The position numbers and the translations under genes are program-made. The notes below the pieces were generated by a model that was not told where the DNA came from, did no database searches, and worked only from the letters and a program-made list of their open reading frames with translations. Below, piece after piece: positions 22,935 through 31,390 of a stretch of 35,433 nt of DNA (positions are counted from its first letter, which is position 1; each line of letters starts with the position of its first letter). Origin of the DNA: a virus. The stretch lies in the IMG/VR virus record IMGVR_UViG_3300035698_009562, positions 1-35,433 of that record; one strand, 5' to 3'.

Positions 22935-24362
22935 TTATTTGGTAATATTCAACTTATATAACATATTACCACAATCAAATATTCTGTTCCACCCATTGTT
23001 TATCATATTTTGCACTTCGGTCTTATTCTCATCAAATAATTCTAGTTTTCTATTCAAATCACTCTTTTTAAAATTGAACCTATGATATCGTTTCTTATTA
23101 TTCTTAAAGTAAAAATAATTAGGTTTAGTAAATTTATCAAAATCAAAACCCAGAATATTATATAGATTTCCATAACTCCATCGTCTATCAGCAAAGCTAT
23201 AAATACTTTCCACTTTATAATTTCGATAAAAATGTTTTAATAATTTTCCAGCAATTCCCACTACTCGCGTACTGGAACAAAATCTATTTAGCTCATAAAT
23301 ACCTTCACTACATTGGTCTTTTCGACCTTTTGATATGGATGGTTTACTAAATGTCATTACAGCGACTATTTTATTATTATGAAAAGCACCCAGCTTAATA
23401 GAACTACCTGTATATCCTTGGATATGATAATTCTCTACAAATTCTTTTGCTTGTTTGGGTAATATTTCTCTTATAATACACTTTCTAGCATACAGTGATT
23501 TATTCCATACACCCAAAATATTTCTTAGCCTATTTTTTACTATATTTTGTTTTGATATCCATTCATCTTCAAATATAGTTATCAGTTTGTATCCAGCCTC
23601 ATTACATTTCTTTAACTTATTCAAATGATAGTTTTTAGACTTGCCATTTAGTTCACTATGCCAGTATAATCCACAATACTCTATTGCAATTTTTTTCGAA
23701 CGAACAACTATATCCAATTCTTGTGGTTTTATAATACTTCTATTATTCCTTATAATATCCAATCCTAGCGATTCTATAAAATCACCTATTTCACGTTCTC
23801 CATGTGATGAAAATTTTGAGCATTCACAGCATCCATAAAATCCAGCTCTAAATGAATCTAATCTTTTTTCTTGAATATGTCCCTTATCACATTCGAACTT
23901 TATTACAGAACCACCCCTTCTACCTAATATCCTGTCTATATAAATATAACCATATTTATCACAAATTGATTTTAACTCTTCTATACTTATTGCCTCGCCT
24001 TCGGCAACTTTTTTTCTCGTTGTTATGTTTTTCATAGGATTATTCTTTGATAGCCATTTTTTCCTATCATTGTTCCATGATCTTTTACATGATTCAGATA
24101 TTTTTACACTAACCTTTTCTTTAAATCCTTTTTGTGACCACATATTTTTAGCAGATTCAGATTGTTTCTTTTTTACAGTGGGTTTACTAGCTGTATTTTT
24201 GTTTCTACATGATCTACAAAATTTACTTTCATTCTGTTTTAAATAGTTTCTATACGTTTGTAGAATACCGATTTCACAATTCTCACAAGTAAACCAAATT
24301 TTCTTTTGTGATCCTTTTGTCAGTTTCTTTATATTACCAAAATCTTCTCTTCTTATTATCAT
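22935..24362 (-). CDS. Vsr-like (EDxHD-type) homing endonuclease with zinc-finger N-terminus
   Basis: A 475-residue protein. The N-terminus has zinc knuckles (C26-x2-C29, C49-x2-C52), then a basic NUMOD-like region (ESAKNMWSQKGFKEKVSVKISES), and a second Cys cluster CCEC near 178-181. The nuclease core is GEREIGDFIESLG (188-200), ELDIVV with D217, KIAIEYCGLYWHSE with E228 and H235, and LITIFEDEW. This pattern matches the phage Vsr-related homing endonucleases (I-Bth0305I type). The C-terminal 200 residues are probably for DNA recognition. It lies downstream of the capsid gene on the same strand and has its own late-type promoter box at 24394-24401. Confidence 0.82.
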   Translation of the reverse strand: MIIRREDFGNIKKLTKGSQKKIWFTCENCEIGILQTYRNYLKQNESKFCRSCRNKNTASKPTVKKKQSESAKNMWSQKGFKEKVSVKISESCKRSWNNDRKKWLSKNNPMKNITTRKKVAEGEAISIEELKSICDKYGYIYIDRILGRRGGSVIKFECDKGHIQEKRLDSFRAGFYGCCECSKFSSHGEREIGDFIESLGLDIIRNNRSIIKPQELDIVVRSKKIAIEYCGLYWHSELNGKSKNYHLNKLKKCNEAGYKLITIFEDEWISKQNIVKNRLRNILGVWNKSLYARKCIIREILPKQAKEFVENYHIQGYTGSSIKLGAFHNNKIVAVMTFSKPSISKGRKDQCSEGIYELNRFCSSTRVVGIAGKLLKHFYRNYKVESIYSFADRRWSYGNLYNILGFDFDKFTKPNYFYFKNNKKRYHRFNFKKSDLNRKLELFDENKTEVQNMINNGWNRIFDCGNMLYKLNITK

Positions 24363-24393
24363 TTATACCTCTAACATACCTACTCATTATACA

Positions 24394-24401
24394 TATTTAT
24401 A
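24394..24401 (-). promoter_or_regulatory. T4-like late promoter box TATAAATA
   Basis: The minus strand reads TATAAATA, exactly the T4 late promoter -10 sequence, about 32 bases before the start of the Vsr-like endonuclease gene. This would give the endonuclease its own late transcript, separated from the capsid transcript by the terminator at 24447-24481. Recognition would require a T4-type sigma (gp55-like), which is not in the window. Confidence 0.5.
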
Positions 24402-24446
24402 TAAAGTATAATATATTTATGAATAAATGTAAACACTTTTGCATAA

Positions 24447-24481
24447 AAAAAGAGTATGAGATTAAATCCCATACTCTTTTT
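24447..24481 (-). terminator. Rho-independent terminator after the capsid gene (possibly bidirectional)
   Basis: AAAAAGAGTATG at 24447-24458 and CATACTCTTTTT at 24470-24481 form a perfect 12-bp stem with an 11-base loop. On the minus strand the hairpin sits just after the major capsid stop and is followed by a T run, as expected of an intrinsic terminator. The other strand also has a T-rich flank, so it might stop rightward transcripts too. The 138-base gap between the endonuclease and the capsid gene holds this and the promoter box, nothing else seen. Confidence 0.85.
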
Positions 24482-24500
24482 AACTACTCAACTCAGTTTA

Positions 24501-25751
24501 TTAAGTTGGTAGGTTTGTTAATGTAACCTTTTGGTAATACTCACGTGCTCCAAATAGATGATTATGGATTGCATATCTACTCATCAAACCAATTGTTGGT
24601 TGGAATGAATTTTCAAAGACAGCTTTAGAAGCCATCAATTGAATATAAGGTAGATAAATTACACCAGTATCATACTCTGATGGTCCTTTATAACCAATTA
24701 GAAATTGGTCAGATGATTGGAATGTGTCACGATATACTGTAAGTCTTCCATCAAGAGAACCGATTCTTGATACTCCTGTTGGTGCTGTGTTAACATCACC
24801 AGCGACAGGTGCAATTGTGAAAGCCGAAAGGGATTCAAGTATTGCAACTGCTCTTGGATTACCAACAATCCAATTACCACTACCTCTACGAGTATTCACA
24901 GCGATGTCTTGACATCTACGAATAATGTAGTGGTATAGTTCACGATAACGTTCCATTTCCCAACGACCAGTTGCTAGGGCTGTTGTTGAAAACGACCATG
25001 TTCTATGATAACTTGATCCTTCCGATGTTACTGCAGTATCAATAGCTGTGATAAGTTCACGATCAATTTCTGCCGTAATTTCGTATGATAGAATATCCAT
25101 CATTTCTTCTTCAAGGTCAAGACCATGCATAGCCTTTAAGTCTTGCGCGACCTCTGTTGACCAACGACTTCTCAACTTACGAGATTTCGCCTCAACTTGT
25201 GTTTTTTCCACGGTCATATTTACTTCACGGATATGAGTACCCGTTCCTAAACCAAGACCGATATCACTACCAACTACTCCAGTTGTTCCCGCAGCTGAAC
25301 CAAGTGCTTCACCCGCCGATGTTACATAAGAACCAGAATAACTACTATCGAGAGTGTTATGTCCTAATTCTGTTGAGTTTTCTACATAATCACCTGCTGT
25401 ACTACCCGCACGGAATCTCAGTGCGAAAGCAAGTCCAACTGGGCCTGTTAGTGGTTGAACACCAACTAGTTGATGTGCTACTAATTCTGGAAAAGTTCTT
25501 CGAACCATTGGAACGGCGATCTTTTGGAACACACCTGATGTCCCATAATTTGCACTACCAATTCCATCATCTGTACCAAATGCATCAGAATGTGTACCTA
25601 CTGCTGTTTGGCCCCATCCAGTTGTTTCCATTAGCCAGTTATGTTGATTCTCCAACATAATAGCTGTTGCTTTTTTAACTTTTGGTGATGTGATGGGTGA
25701 TCCTTCATTCAGAACTCCTTCCCATTTTTTAATAAGGTCTTTTACGTCCAT
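24501..25751 (-). CDS. 23: Major capsid protein, T4 gp23-like
   Basis: A 416-residue protein with T4-type HK97-fold capsid features: NQHNWLMETTGW (near 35-46), VPMVRRTFPELVAHQLVGVQPLTGPVG (about 80-105), a variable insertion with GSAAGTTGVVGSD, ELITAIDTA, and the C-terminal IYLPYIQLMASKAVFENSFQPTIG and YAIHNHLFGAREYY. It is shorter than T4 gp23 (521 residues), mainly in the N-terminal propeptide. LNE16|G17 fits the gp21 cleavage rule (I/L)-x-E and would leave a 16-residue propeptide. GGAGG lies 8 bases before the ATG. It follows the protease and scaffold genes in T4 order (21-22-23). Confidence 0.95.
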   Translation of the reverse strand: MDVKDLIKKWEGVLNEGSPITSPKVKKATAIMLENQHNWLMETTGWGQTAVGTHSDAFGTDDGIGSANYGTSGVFQKIAVPMVRRTFPELVAHQLVGVQPLTGPVGLAFALRFRAGSTAGDYVENSTELGHNTLDSSYSGSYVTSAGEALGSAAGTTGVVGSDIGLGLGTGTHIREVNMTVEKTQVEAKSRKLRSRWSTEVAQDLKAMHGLDLEEEMMDILSYEITAEIDRELITAIDTAVTSEGSSYHRTWSFSTTALATGRWEMERYRELYHYIIRRCQDIAVNTRRGSGNWIVGNPRAVAILESLSAFTIAPVAGDVNTAPTGVSRIGSLDGRLTVYRDTFQSSDQFLIGYKGPSEYDTGVIYLPYIQLMASKAVFENSFQPTIGLMSRYAIHNHLFGAREYYQKVTLTNLPT

Positions 25752-25781
25752 ATTTGTTTCCTCCTACTTTATTGTGTTTCT

Positions 25782-26612
25782 TTAAATTTTATTTTCTTTT
25801 AATATTTTTACATATTGATCCATTACACTTTCATAAGGACTCTTTGATTCGTCTTTTTTCTCGTCATCTTCATCCTCATCTTCGTCGTCATCTTTTTTCT
25901 TTTTCTTTTTCTTATCGTCATCCTCGTCGTCGTCATCCTCTTCTTCGTCTACTTTACCCTTACCTTTTTTCTCATCTTCGTCATCTTCATCCTCGTCATC
26001 TTCTTTTTTCTCTTTTTCTTCATAAGCTTCAAGAATGATATCGAATTTTTTGTCAATCTCAGATCTATCTGTAACATTATCTAACATTTCCAAAACATAT
26101 GTTTTTTGTCCTTCTGTAAGGCCATCGCATTTTCTTCTTAGATAAACTTCTGAAGCCATTTCTGAAGCATCTTTACGAATCTCAAGATTTTCTTCAATAC
26201 TCTTATTCATCTTTTCGCGTAAACTAAGAATTTCTTCCTTTGCTTCTTTTAGAAGTCCTTTTGCTTCTTCATCCAGAAGACCCTCATCAACACTCAATCT
26301 AATTTTAAATTGTTCGATCAAGTCATGATAAAGCTCGCCTTTCTTTGCAAATTCAATAACTTTATCAGGAATAGTTAGTTCCTCATCAAGAACAGAATCT
26401 ACAAAGTTGGAAAATTTCCCTGTAATTTCTTCCTTATACTCTTCAAACTTACCCTCATAGGACTCGACCAGTTTGTCTTTTTCCTCTTTGAGAATAACAT
26501 TGACTTTTTCTTGTGCCTTTACTTCAATAAGTGTTTCGAGTTTTTCACTAATTTGTGTCTGTGTTGACTCATCCAACTTATTAGCACCTAACATTTCAAG
26601 AAGTTTATTCAT
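25782..26612 (-). CDS. 22: Prohead core scaffolding protein, T4 gp22-like
   Basis: A 276-residue, helical, highly charged protein starting MNKLLEMLGANKLDEST. Its position between protease gp21 and capsid gp23, the coiled-coil composition, and segments such as EFAKKGELYHDLIEQF and GLTEGQKTYVLEMLDNV support gp22, which forms the temporary core around which the head assembles and is then cut up by gp21. Residues about 198-255 form a low-complexity block of alternating Asp/Glu and Lys runs, a strong polyampholyte not typical of T4 gp22. The C-terminal SPYESVMDQYVKILKEN is more conserved-looking. The late promoter box at 26664-26671 lies upstream. Confidence 0.88.
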   Translation of the reverse strand: MNKLLEMLGANKLDESTQTQISEKLETLIEVKAQEKVNVILKEEKDKLVESYEGKFEEYKEEITGKFSNFVDSVLDEELTIPDKVIEFAKKGELYHDLIEQFKIRLSVDEGLLDEEAKGLLKEAKEEILSLREKMNKSIEENLEIRKDASEMASEVYLRRKCDGLTEGQKTYVLEMLDNVTDRSEIDKKFDIILEAYEEKEKKEDDEDEDDEDEKKGKGKVDEEEDDDDEDDDKKKKKKKDDDEDEDEDDEKKDESKSPYESVMDQYVKILKENKI

Positions 26613-26663
26613 ATTTTCATTCCTCCTAGTATTTTTTTAAGAATCATATTATCTTCTTTACAT

Positions 26664-26671
26664 TATTTATA
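26664..26671 (-). promoter_or_regulatory. 22: T4-like late promoter box TATAAATA
   Basis: The minus strand reads TATAAATA about 52 bases before the start of the scaffold gene, inside the 103-base gap between protease and scaffold. It would drive scaffold and capsid, the two proteins needed in greatest amount. A plus-strand TATAAATA at 26679-26686 in the same gap points the other way and is probably incidental. Confidence 0.6.
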
Positions 26672-26715
26672 TATGTATTATAAATATGATACAAATACTC
26701 TATAATATAGTAATA

Positions 26716-27309
26716 TTAAAGGTTTTGTTCTATTTTTTCTATCACTTGCCATATTTGCTTTGTATGATATTTTTTAGCATCTCTCATTGTTGGTTCTTTT
26801 TTAAAATACTCATCAAAAGATTTACCTTCATATATACCAGATACCCAACTCGGGCCATTTGAAGGATCTGTTACTAAATCCCATGTGATTAAATTAAAGT
26901 CTTCATTAACATAACCATCATCAGCAACAGTACCTAATCCTCTAGAACTAATACCCATATTACCTTCTTTTATCAATGTTTTTGCTATACCACCCATAGG
27001 CGTATCTAGTATCTTGGCTTTACCAAAAAGATTACCACCTTTCCACTCTAGTTCTGTGGTTAATATAGCTATTCTATCAGCATTGATTTCTGGTGTATTT
27101 GGATGACCGAGTTCGCCCCAAAGAGATTTTTTCTCTATCTTTTCATTGACTTTATCGACTTCTCTCTCAAGTATAGTCTTCTTATACTTACGATTGTTTG
27201 AATTAACTACTTCTGCACTAGAAAAGATTCCAGCTACATAAAAACTGTCATTCTTACTCTCGACTATATCAAAATCATATGATGTTTCTGTGATTAATTT
27301 AATACTCAT
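26716..27309 (-). CDS. 21: Prohead protease, T4 gp21-like (S77 family)
   Basis: A 197-residue serine protease of T4 type. FYVAGIFSSAEVVNSNNRKY (from residue 23) is the conserved entrance, WGELGHPN holds the catalytic His69, and NMGISSRGLG (117-126) holds the catalytic Ser (121 or 122). The C-terminal DLVTDPSNGPSWVSGIYE is typical. It cleaves scaffold, capsid and internal proteins after (I/L)-x-E during head maturation. GGGAG precedes the ATG. It comes directly after the sheath gene rather than after portal gp20 as in T4; the portal gene is not in this window. Confidence 0.94.
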   Translation of the reverse strand: MSIKLITETSYDFDIVESKNDSFYVAGIFSSAEVVNSNNRKYKKTILEREVDKVNEKIEKKSLWGELGHPNTPEINADRIAILTTELEWKGGNLFGKAKILDTPMGGIAKTLIKEGNMGISSRGLGTVADDGYVNEDFNLITWDLVTDPSNGPSWVSGIYEGKSFDEYFKKEPTMRDAKKYHTKQIWQVIEKIEQNL

Positions 27310-27328
27310 GTTTTAACTCCCTTTATAA

Positions 27329-29119
27329 TTATGCTGATGTAACGAGTTCTGTAAATGATGCACCAGTCTTTGTCGCGACTAGATTAAGTACAATAAATTC
27401 AGCGGCGATAGTAGGTTTAACATATATATCACACCACAGTTCGCCTCTTGATACACGTTCTGGTGTGTTGTTTCTATCATCACAAACAACTAGATAATCA
27501 TATATACCCCTTCTAGATTTTATATCCCTCAAGAATGGTTCAATAAGATTTATGATCTGAATTCTTGTAAAGCCATCATTGGGTTCAAACAAGAAGTATT
27601 TCAAAGCAGTTGAAATTGATTTAGCTAAAATAATGAACAACCTTCTCACATTAACTCTATTAAATGCCGAAGATTTATCTAGCATGTTCTTTTGACCCCA
27701 AATAACTTTTCCTTGACCAGCGAAAGAAACGATTGCATTCAAGCCACTCTTATACAATATATCTCTTTGACCCTTCGTTGGATTCCAAGCTAGTTTTCTT
27801 ATACTTGACAAGATAGCTCTGTTTAGGCCAGCGGGTGCAAACCAAGGATCTGAAACATTATCTGTATTCGCATAAATTCCAGCTACATGCCCCGAAGATG
27901 GTATCCATCTATACACGCCGTTCCATTTGTCATAAATATTAAGCCAATTGGCATATATAGCCGCATAACTTGAATTAATATTTAAGTTTAATGTAGCATG
28001 ATTGCCTAATCTGAAATCTCTACAATCAGTAGTTTCGCTTCCTCTGTTATTTACAACTAATGATCTTGGAACATCCAGGACCGCCATACAATCTTTTCTT
28101 GCCTCACATATAGTATTTAATTCGTCTTTAACTGTTGTTGATTTACCAGCATCAATAAACATATTCACATCTATTTCCTCTGGATTCTGGTATAGATTAT
28201 AACCAGCAATTATTTCATCATCAGTTATTGTTGTCCCTGCTGTTCCGCCTGCTAAAGTAACATAAGCATATGTGAAGAATGTTGAAAAATCAGTAGTTTC
28301 ATGTGTCGATGCCAATTGCATTCTAATATAATCAGATGCTCTATTTATTATTGATTCACAGAATCGACTTTGGCCTTCATCATCAATCTCTGATGGATCT
28401 GTTGATGCTAGATATGTTTCAACAACACTAAAAGTTGTCAAAAGTGATTGCTTTGCAGCTCTTACAAGTACAAGAAACTGATAATCTGAATCAAATAGTA
28501 CATCTGCTGCATCGATATCACTATATAGTTCTTCTGTTATTCCTATAGTAGCGGCATGTGCTGTTGTTGATAGTTCTGATCCCAATCCTGCTCTTACAGC
28601 ATCGTAAACATCTCTACCAACTATAGCAACCTTAGTATAATTACCCCATATTCCACTATTACTAGCTATAACTGATAATTTTTCTGTTTCATCATCTCTT
28701 CCAGTACCGAAGACAGCAGTTTCATCACCGAATTCATCTGGATCTTCTGAATCAAAATCCTCTAAAGTATATGCACCGGCGGATGTTGCTGAACTATATG
28801 CTGACAATGATGCGGATACCGCCATTGTTCCATAAGCGCCAGCAAATGTCGCATCTCCGGACATCACTCTTGTACAGTAAAGAACCGATCCATATCTTAG
28901 AAATCCTGTAGCTGACAAAATATCTTCATATTCTGTTAATGTTGGTTCACCAAAGGTTTCTGTTAATTCATCTACAGAAGTGATTAACGTTTGTTTTTTC
29001 TCTGGCCCCTTCCATGTATTTTTTAATACAATAGCAGCAATCGATGTCGCGACAGCTATTATTGTTGTGGTTAAATCTAATTCATTTATATCAACCAGTG
29101 GTGAGAGATATAATGCCAT
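27329..29119 (-). CDS. 18: Tail sheath protein, T4 gp18-like
   Basis: A 596-residue contractile sheath subunit. The N-terminus YLSPLVDINELDLTTTI with VATSIAAIVLKNTWKGP and QTLITSVDELTETFGEP is the standard start of gp18 (chain exchange strand and domain IV). The C-terminal half holds GHVAGIYANTDNVSDPWFAPAG, LAWNPTKGQRDILYKSGLNAI, RRLFIILAKSISTALKYFLFEPND and the closing CDIYVKPTIAAEFIVLN. A variable, Asp/Thr/Ser-rich surface region sits between about 95 and 350. It polymerises around the tail tube and contracts at infection. GGAGAA precedes the ATG; three late promoter boxes lie upstream. Confidence 0.95.
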   Translation of the reverse strand: MALYLSPLVDINELDLTTTIIAVATSIAAIVLKNTWKGPEKKQTLITSVDELTETFGEPTLTEYEDILSATGFLRYGSVLYCTRVMSGDATFAGAYGTMAVSASLSAYSSATSAGAYTLEDFDSEDPDEFGDETAVFGTGRDDETEKLSVIASNSGIWGNYTKVAIVGRDVYDAVRAGLGSELSTTAHAATIGITEELYSDIDAADVLFDSDYQFLVLVRAAKQSLLTTFSVVETYLASTDPSEIDDEGQSRFCESIINRASDYIRMQLASTHETTDFSTFFTYAYVTLAGGTAGTTITDDEIIAGYNLYQNPEEIDVNMFIDAGKSTTVKDELNTICEARKDCMAVLDVPRSLVVNNRGSETTDCRDFRLGNHATLNLNINSSYAAIYANWLNIYDKWNGVYRWIPSSGHVAGIYANTDNVSDPWFAPAGLNRAILSSIRKLAWNPTKGQRDILYKSGLNAIVSFAGQGKVIWGQKNMLDKSSAFNRVNVRRLFIILAKSISTALKYFLFEPNDGFTRIQIINLIEPFLRDIKSRRGIYDYLVVCDDRNNTPERVSRGELWCDIYVKPTIAAEFIVLNLVATKTGASFTELVTSA

Positions 29120-29151
29120 ATTCTATTCTCCTTTTTCTTATCTTCTTATAT

Positions 29152-29211
29152 TATTTATACAAGAAGAAGCTTATTTTTGTATTCTTATTTCTATTTATAT
29201 TCTTATTTATA
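29152..29211 (-). promoter_or_regulatory. 18: Three late promoter boxes TATAAATA before the sheath gene
   Basis: The minus strand reads TATAAATA three times in the 92-base gap upstream of the sheath gene, at 29204-29211, 29192-29199 and 29152-29159. Triplication of an eight-base promoter core in such a short gap suggests strong late transcription of sheath, or duplication of the promoter region, and matches the high copy number of this protein. The first box lies immediately after the stop codon of the tail tube gene. Confidence 0.6.
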
Positions 29212-29733
29212 TTATTCTAAAGATTCAACTTCAAAATAATCATAATTAAAGTTTACCATGCTTTCCAACGATACATCACCTTCTCTTTGATTCATAGAAA
29301 CTTCGCCCAAAGTAGTTGGCCATATCCCAACAAATTTAATCTTCATGATCTGTTCTCTAAAATTGTTCAATATAATCAATGATGCATCAACTTTAAAATT
29401 GATTTCTCTTTCGCCCATCTTATCTTTGTTATTACTTATATGCGCCATCCAATCAAAAAGAAGTTTCCAGTTATAAAAGTAATCATCAACCATGAAGTTA
29501 ACCAACCATTGATCAAATTCTAGTGGCGCACTGGCGCCCTTGACCTTTGTATTTTGCCACATTTTTTCTTCTGAATTTATACTAATAGAAGGAATCACAG
29601 CACTAAAAATATTCATTACTAAAGGATCGCCATCATGCAATGATGCTTGTGTTGGTAGTACTGGAAATGCCAACATAAAGTTCGTTGGTGAACCTTTATT
29701 AAGACTTATATTACTATCACCACAAAGAGACAT
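29212..29733 (-). CDS. 19: Tail tube protein, T4 gp19-like
   Basis: A 173-residue protein of the T4 tail-tube family. SPTNFMLAFPVLPT (residues 15-28), NIFSAVIPSISINSEEKMW, DQWLVNFMVDDYFYNWKLLFDWM (about 78-100) and the C-terminal KFVGIWPTTLGEVSMNQREGD match gp19/gp54-type proteins in order. It stacks as hexameric rings to form the inner tube. It lies upstream of the sheath gene in transcription order, the reverse of T4, where 18 precedes 19. GGAGGAAAT lies upstream of the ATG. The related tube-initiator gp54 is the alternative, but the context beside gp18 favours gp19. Confidence 0.88.
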   Translation of the reverse strand: MSLCGDSNISLNKGSPTNFMLAFPVLPTQASLHDGDPLVMNIFSAVIPSISINSEEKMWQNTKVKGASAPLEFDQWLVNFMVDDYFYNWKLLFDWMAHISNNKDKMGEREINFKVDASLIILNNFREQIMKIKFVGIWPTTLGEVSMNQREGDVSLESMVNFNYDYFEVESLE

Positions 29734-29791
29734 TATAATTAATTTCCTCCATTATTGTTTTAGTTTTATCATATGTTATCATTTAAATTCG

Positions 29792-31378
29792 TTATGCGTC
29801 ATTATTGTAGAGTGCTGTTACTTGGCCTGCTGTTAGGGCTGTGTTGTATATTCTAAGTTCATCTATATCTCCATCGAAATAGTTATAACGATAAGGAGGA
29901 TTAAACCAAGGATACACACCCACATGAAGTAGCTCTCGTTGGCCATCCGTGTACAACGACCCCCAGGTAGACATATCTAAAAGATATAACTTTCCATTAT
30001 TAGAATCATTAGCAGCAGATAGTTCTGTTCCATTAAGATAAACATGAATATAATCACCCTCAACAAAACTAACTACAATGTGATTCCATCCTGTAGAGCC
30101 ATTAGGGAGAGCATCTATATTATTAAATAATGTACCCGTAAGATAATTAACATAATTATAATGTCTTGTATTGTATCGAACATCAATACCACCAGCTGCA
30201 TTTACGCTTAATCCAAACCTTGCTCTGAGTGATCCTAAATAACTATAAGAAGTACCTAAAATCGTCTCTTCACTATCAGGCTGACCATCAGGCATATTGA
30301 TCCAAGTGGAAATACTAAAGCTACTCCTAAAGATAGTTTCCATCTCACTAAAAGTCATACCAACTTCAACATAATCATCAGATCCATCGAAATTTAAGGC
30401 ATTATTTGTTGTTCCTGTTGTCCAATTACCATCTGTTATGTTATAAGATGTACCATCATATGAATTGACACTACTATCTGAAACCGACATTCCTGTCGTC
30501 TCGTCAAACTTATAATGAAGCACCATATCTGAATCGGATGGCATATTAGTTGGTGGTGTAACTGGTGGTATAACTGGTTCTGGCATTACCAAATCATCAC
30601 CTCCTAACCCATCTCCAAATTCTTCCATTTTAGTTATAGTGTCACCATCTTCATCCTTCCATCCTATTATTAGATTTCTTTGACCACCGGCCGGTGCCGC
30701 TGATACCGTAGTCGATGAAAATGATCTCGATTCAAATACATCTTGATTGGTATAATAGCTAGTTACGATTCTGTCTATAACACCAGAATCTGAAATAGGC
30801 TTGAATAGATATGTCTCGACCAAAAAATCAAGAGTATAATTCAGAACTCTATAATCCTCATCAGCCATTTCGAGTGAAACTTCAGGCGTGCAGCTCTGAA
30901 ACATAACTTTGATATCATATGTACAACCAAGCTCTGGTATATTCATTTTTATATATATGAAGGGATCAAAGAATGGTAAAACTTGCTCAAGTATTTGATC
31001 TATATCACTCATATGAAGTGACCATACATTTAATGTAAATGTTAGATTATATGGGATCGGTAGCAAATATCTAGAAGTAGTAAGACCATCAGTATCGGTT
31101 GTATTAGACATCTGGAAAGTAGAATTGGTTTTTCTTTCTGTTGCATAGTCTATTGATGAAATCCAGCCTGTTATCATTGGCAACATTTGATCGTCTTTTC
31201 TTTCATTCAACCAATACCAAGTTTTCTCTTTAACAGCAAGCTTTACGGGCACATCTATATACTTATCAACAGTTGATCCATCTCTAAGATATCTAACAAC
31301 TTTAAGATCATTGAAAACATCCATGAATTGTATGATTGTCTTTCTAAATGCCTTATAGTAATAATAAGTTCTAGCCAT
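29792..31378 (-). CDS. 15: Tail sheath terminator gp15-like protein fused to a LamG-like domain
   Basis: Residues 1-260 follow T4 gp15: YKAFRKTIIQFMDVFNDLKV, YIDVPVKLAVKEKTWYWL, MITGWISSIDYAT, PIPYNLTFTLNVWS, IDQILEQVLPFFDPF and TLDFLVETYLFKPISDSGVIDRIV. gp15 caps the sheath and joins tail to head. A Pro-rich linker (262-282, PEPVIPPVTPPT) leads to about 245 further residues with the concanavalin-like LamG_3 pattern: VLHYKFDETTG, ALNFDGSDDYVEVG, SISTWINM, WNHIVVSFVEGDYIHVYLNG and FDGDIDELRIYNTALTAGQV. Such domains bind glycans. T4 gp15 has 272 residues and no such domain, so this is a fusion that may display a sugar-binding module at the neck. Confidence 0.87.
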   Translation of the reverse strand: MARTYYYYKAFRKTIIQFMDVFNDLKVVRYLRDGSTVDKYIDVPVKLAVKEKTWYWLNERKDDQMLPMITGWISSIDYATERKTNSTFQMSNTTDTDGLTTSRYLLPIPYNLTFTLNVWSLHMSDIDQILEQVLPFFDPFIYIKMNIPELGCTYDIKVMFQSCTPEVSLEMADEDYRVLNYTLDFLVETYLFKPISDSGVIDRIVTSYYTNQDVFESRSFSSTTVSAAPAGGQRNLIIGWKDEDGDTITKMEEFGDGLGGDDLVMPEPVIPPVTPPTNMPSDSDMVLHYKFDETTGMSVSDSSVNSYDGTSYNITDGNWTTGTTNNALNFDGSDDYVEVGMTFSEMETIFRSSFSISTWINMPDGQPDSEETILGTSYSYLGSLRARFGLSVNAAGGIDVRYNTRHYNYVNYLTGTLFNNIDALPNGSTGWNHIVVSFVEGDYIHVYLNGTELSAANDSNNGKLYLLDMSTWGSLYTDGQRELLHVGVYPWFNPPYRYNYFDGDIDELRIYNTALTAGQVTALYNNDA

Positions 31379-31390
31379 TTTATTCCTATT

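Noticed and set aside
25157-25660. 167-codon plus-strand open frame opposite the capsid gene
   Set aside because: The opposite strand encodes gp23 with conserved motifs throughout; the plus-strand frame has no start context or recognisable product.
26679-26686. Plus-strand TATAAATA in the gap before the scaffold gene
   Set aside because: It would direct transcription against all genes in the region; the partly palindromic AT-rich gap can create it by chance.
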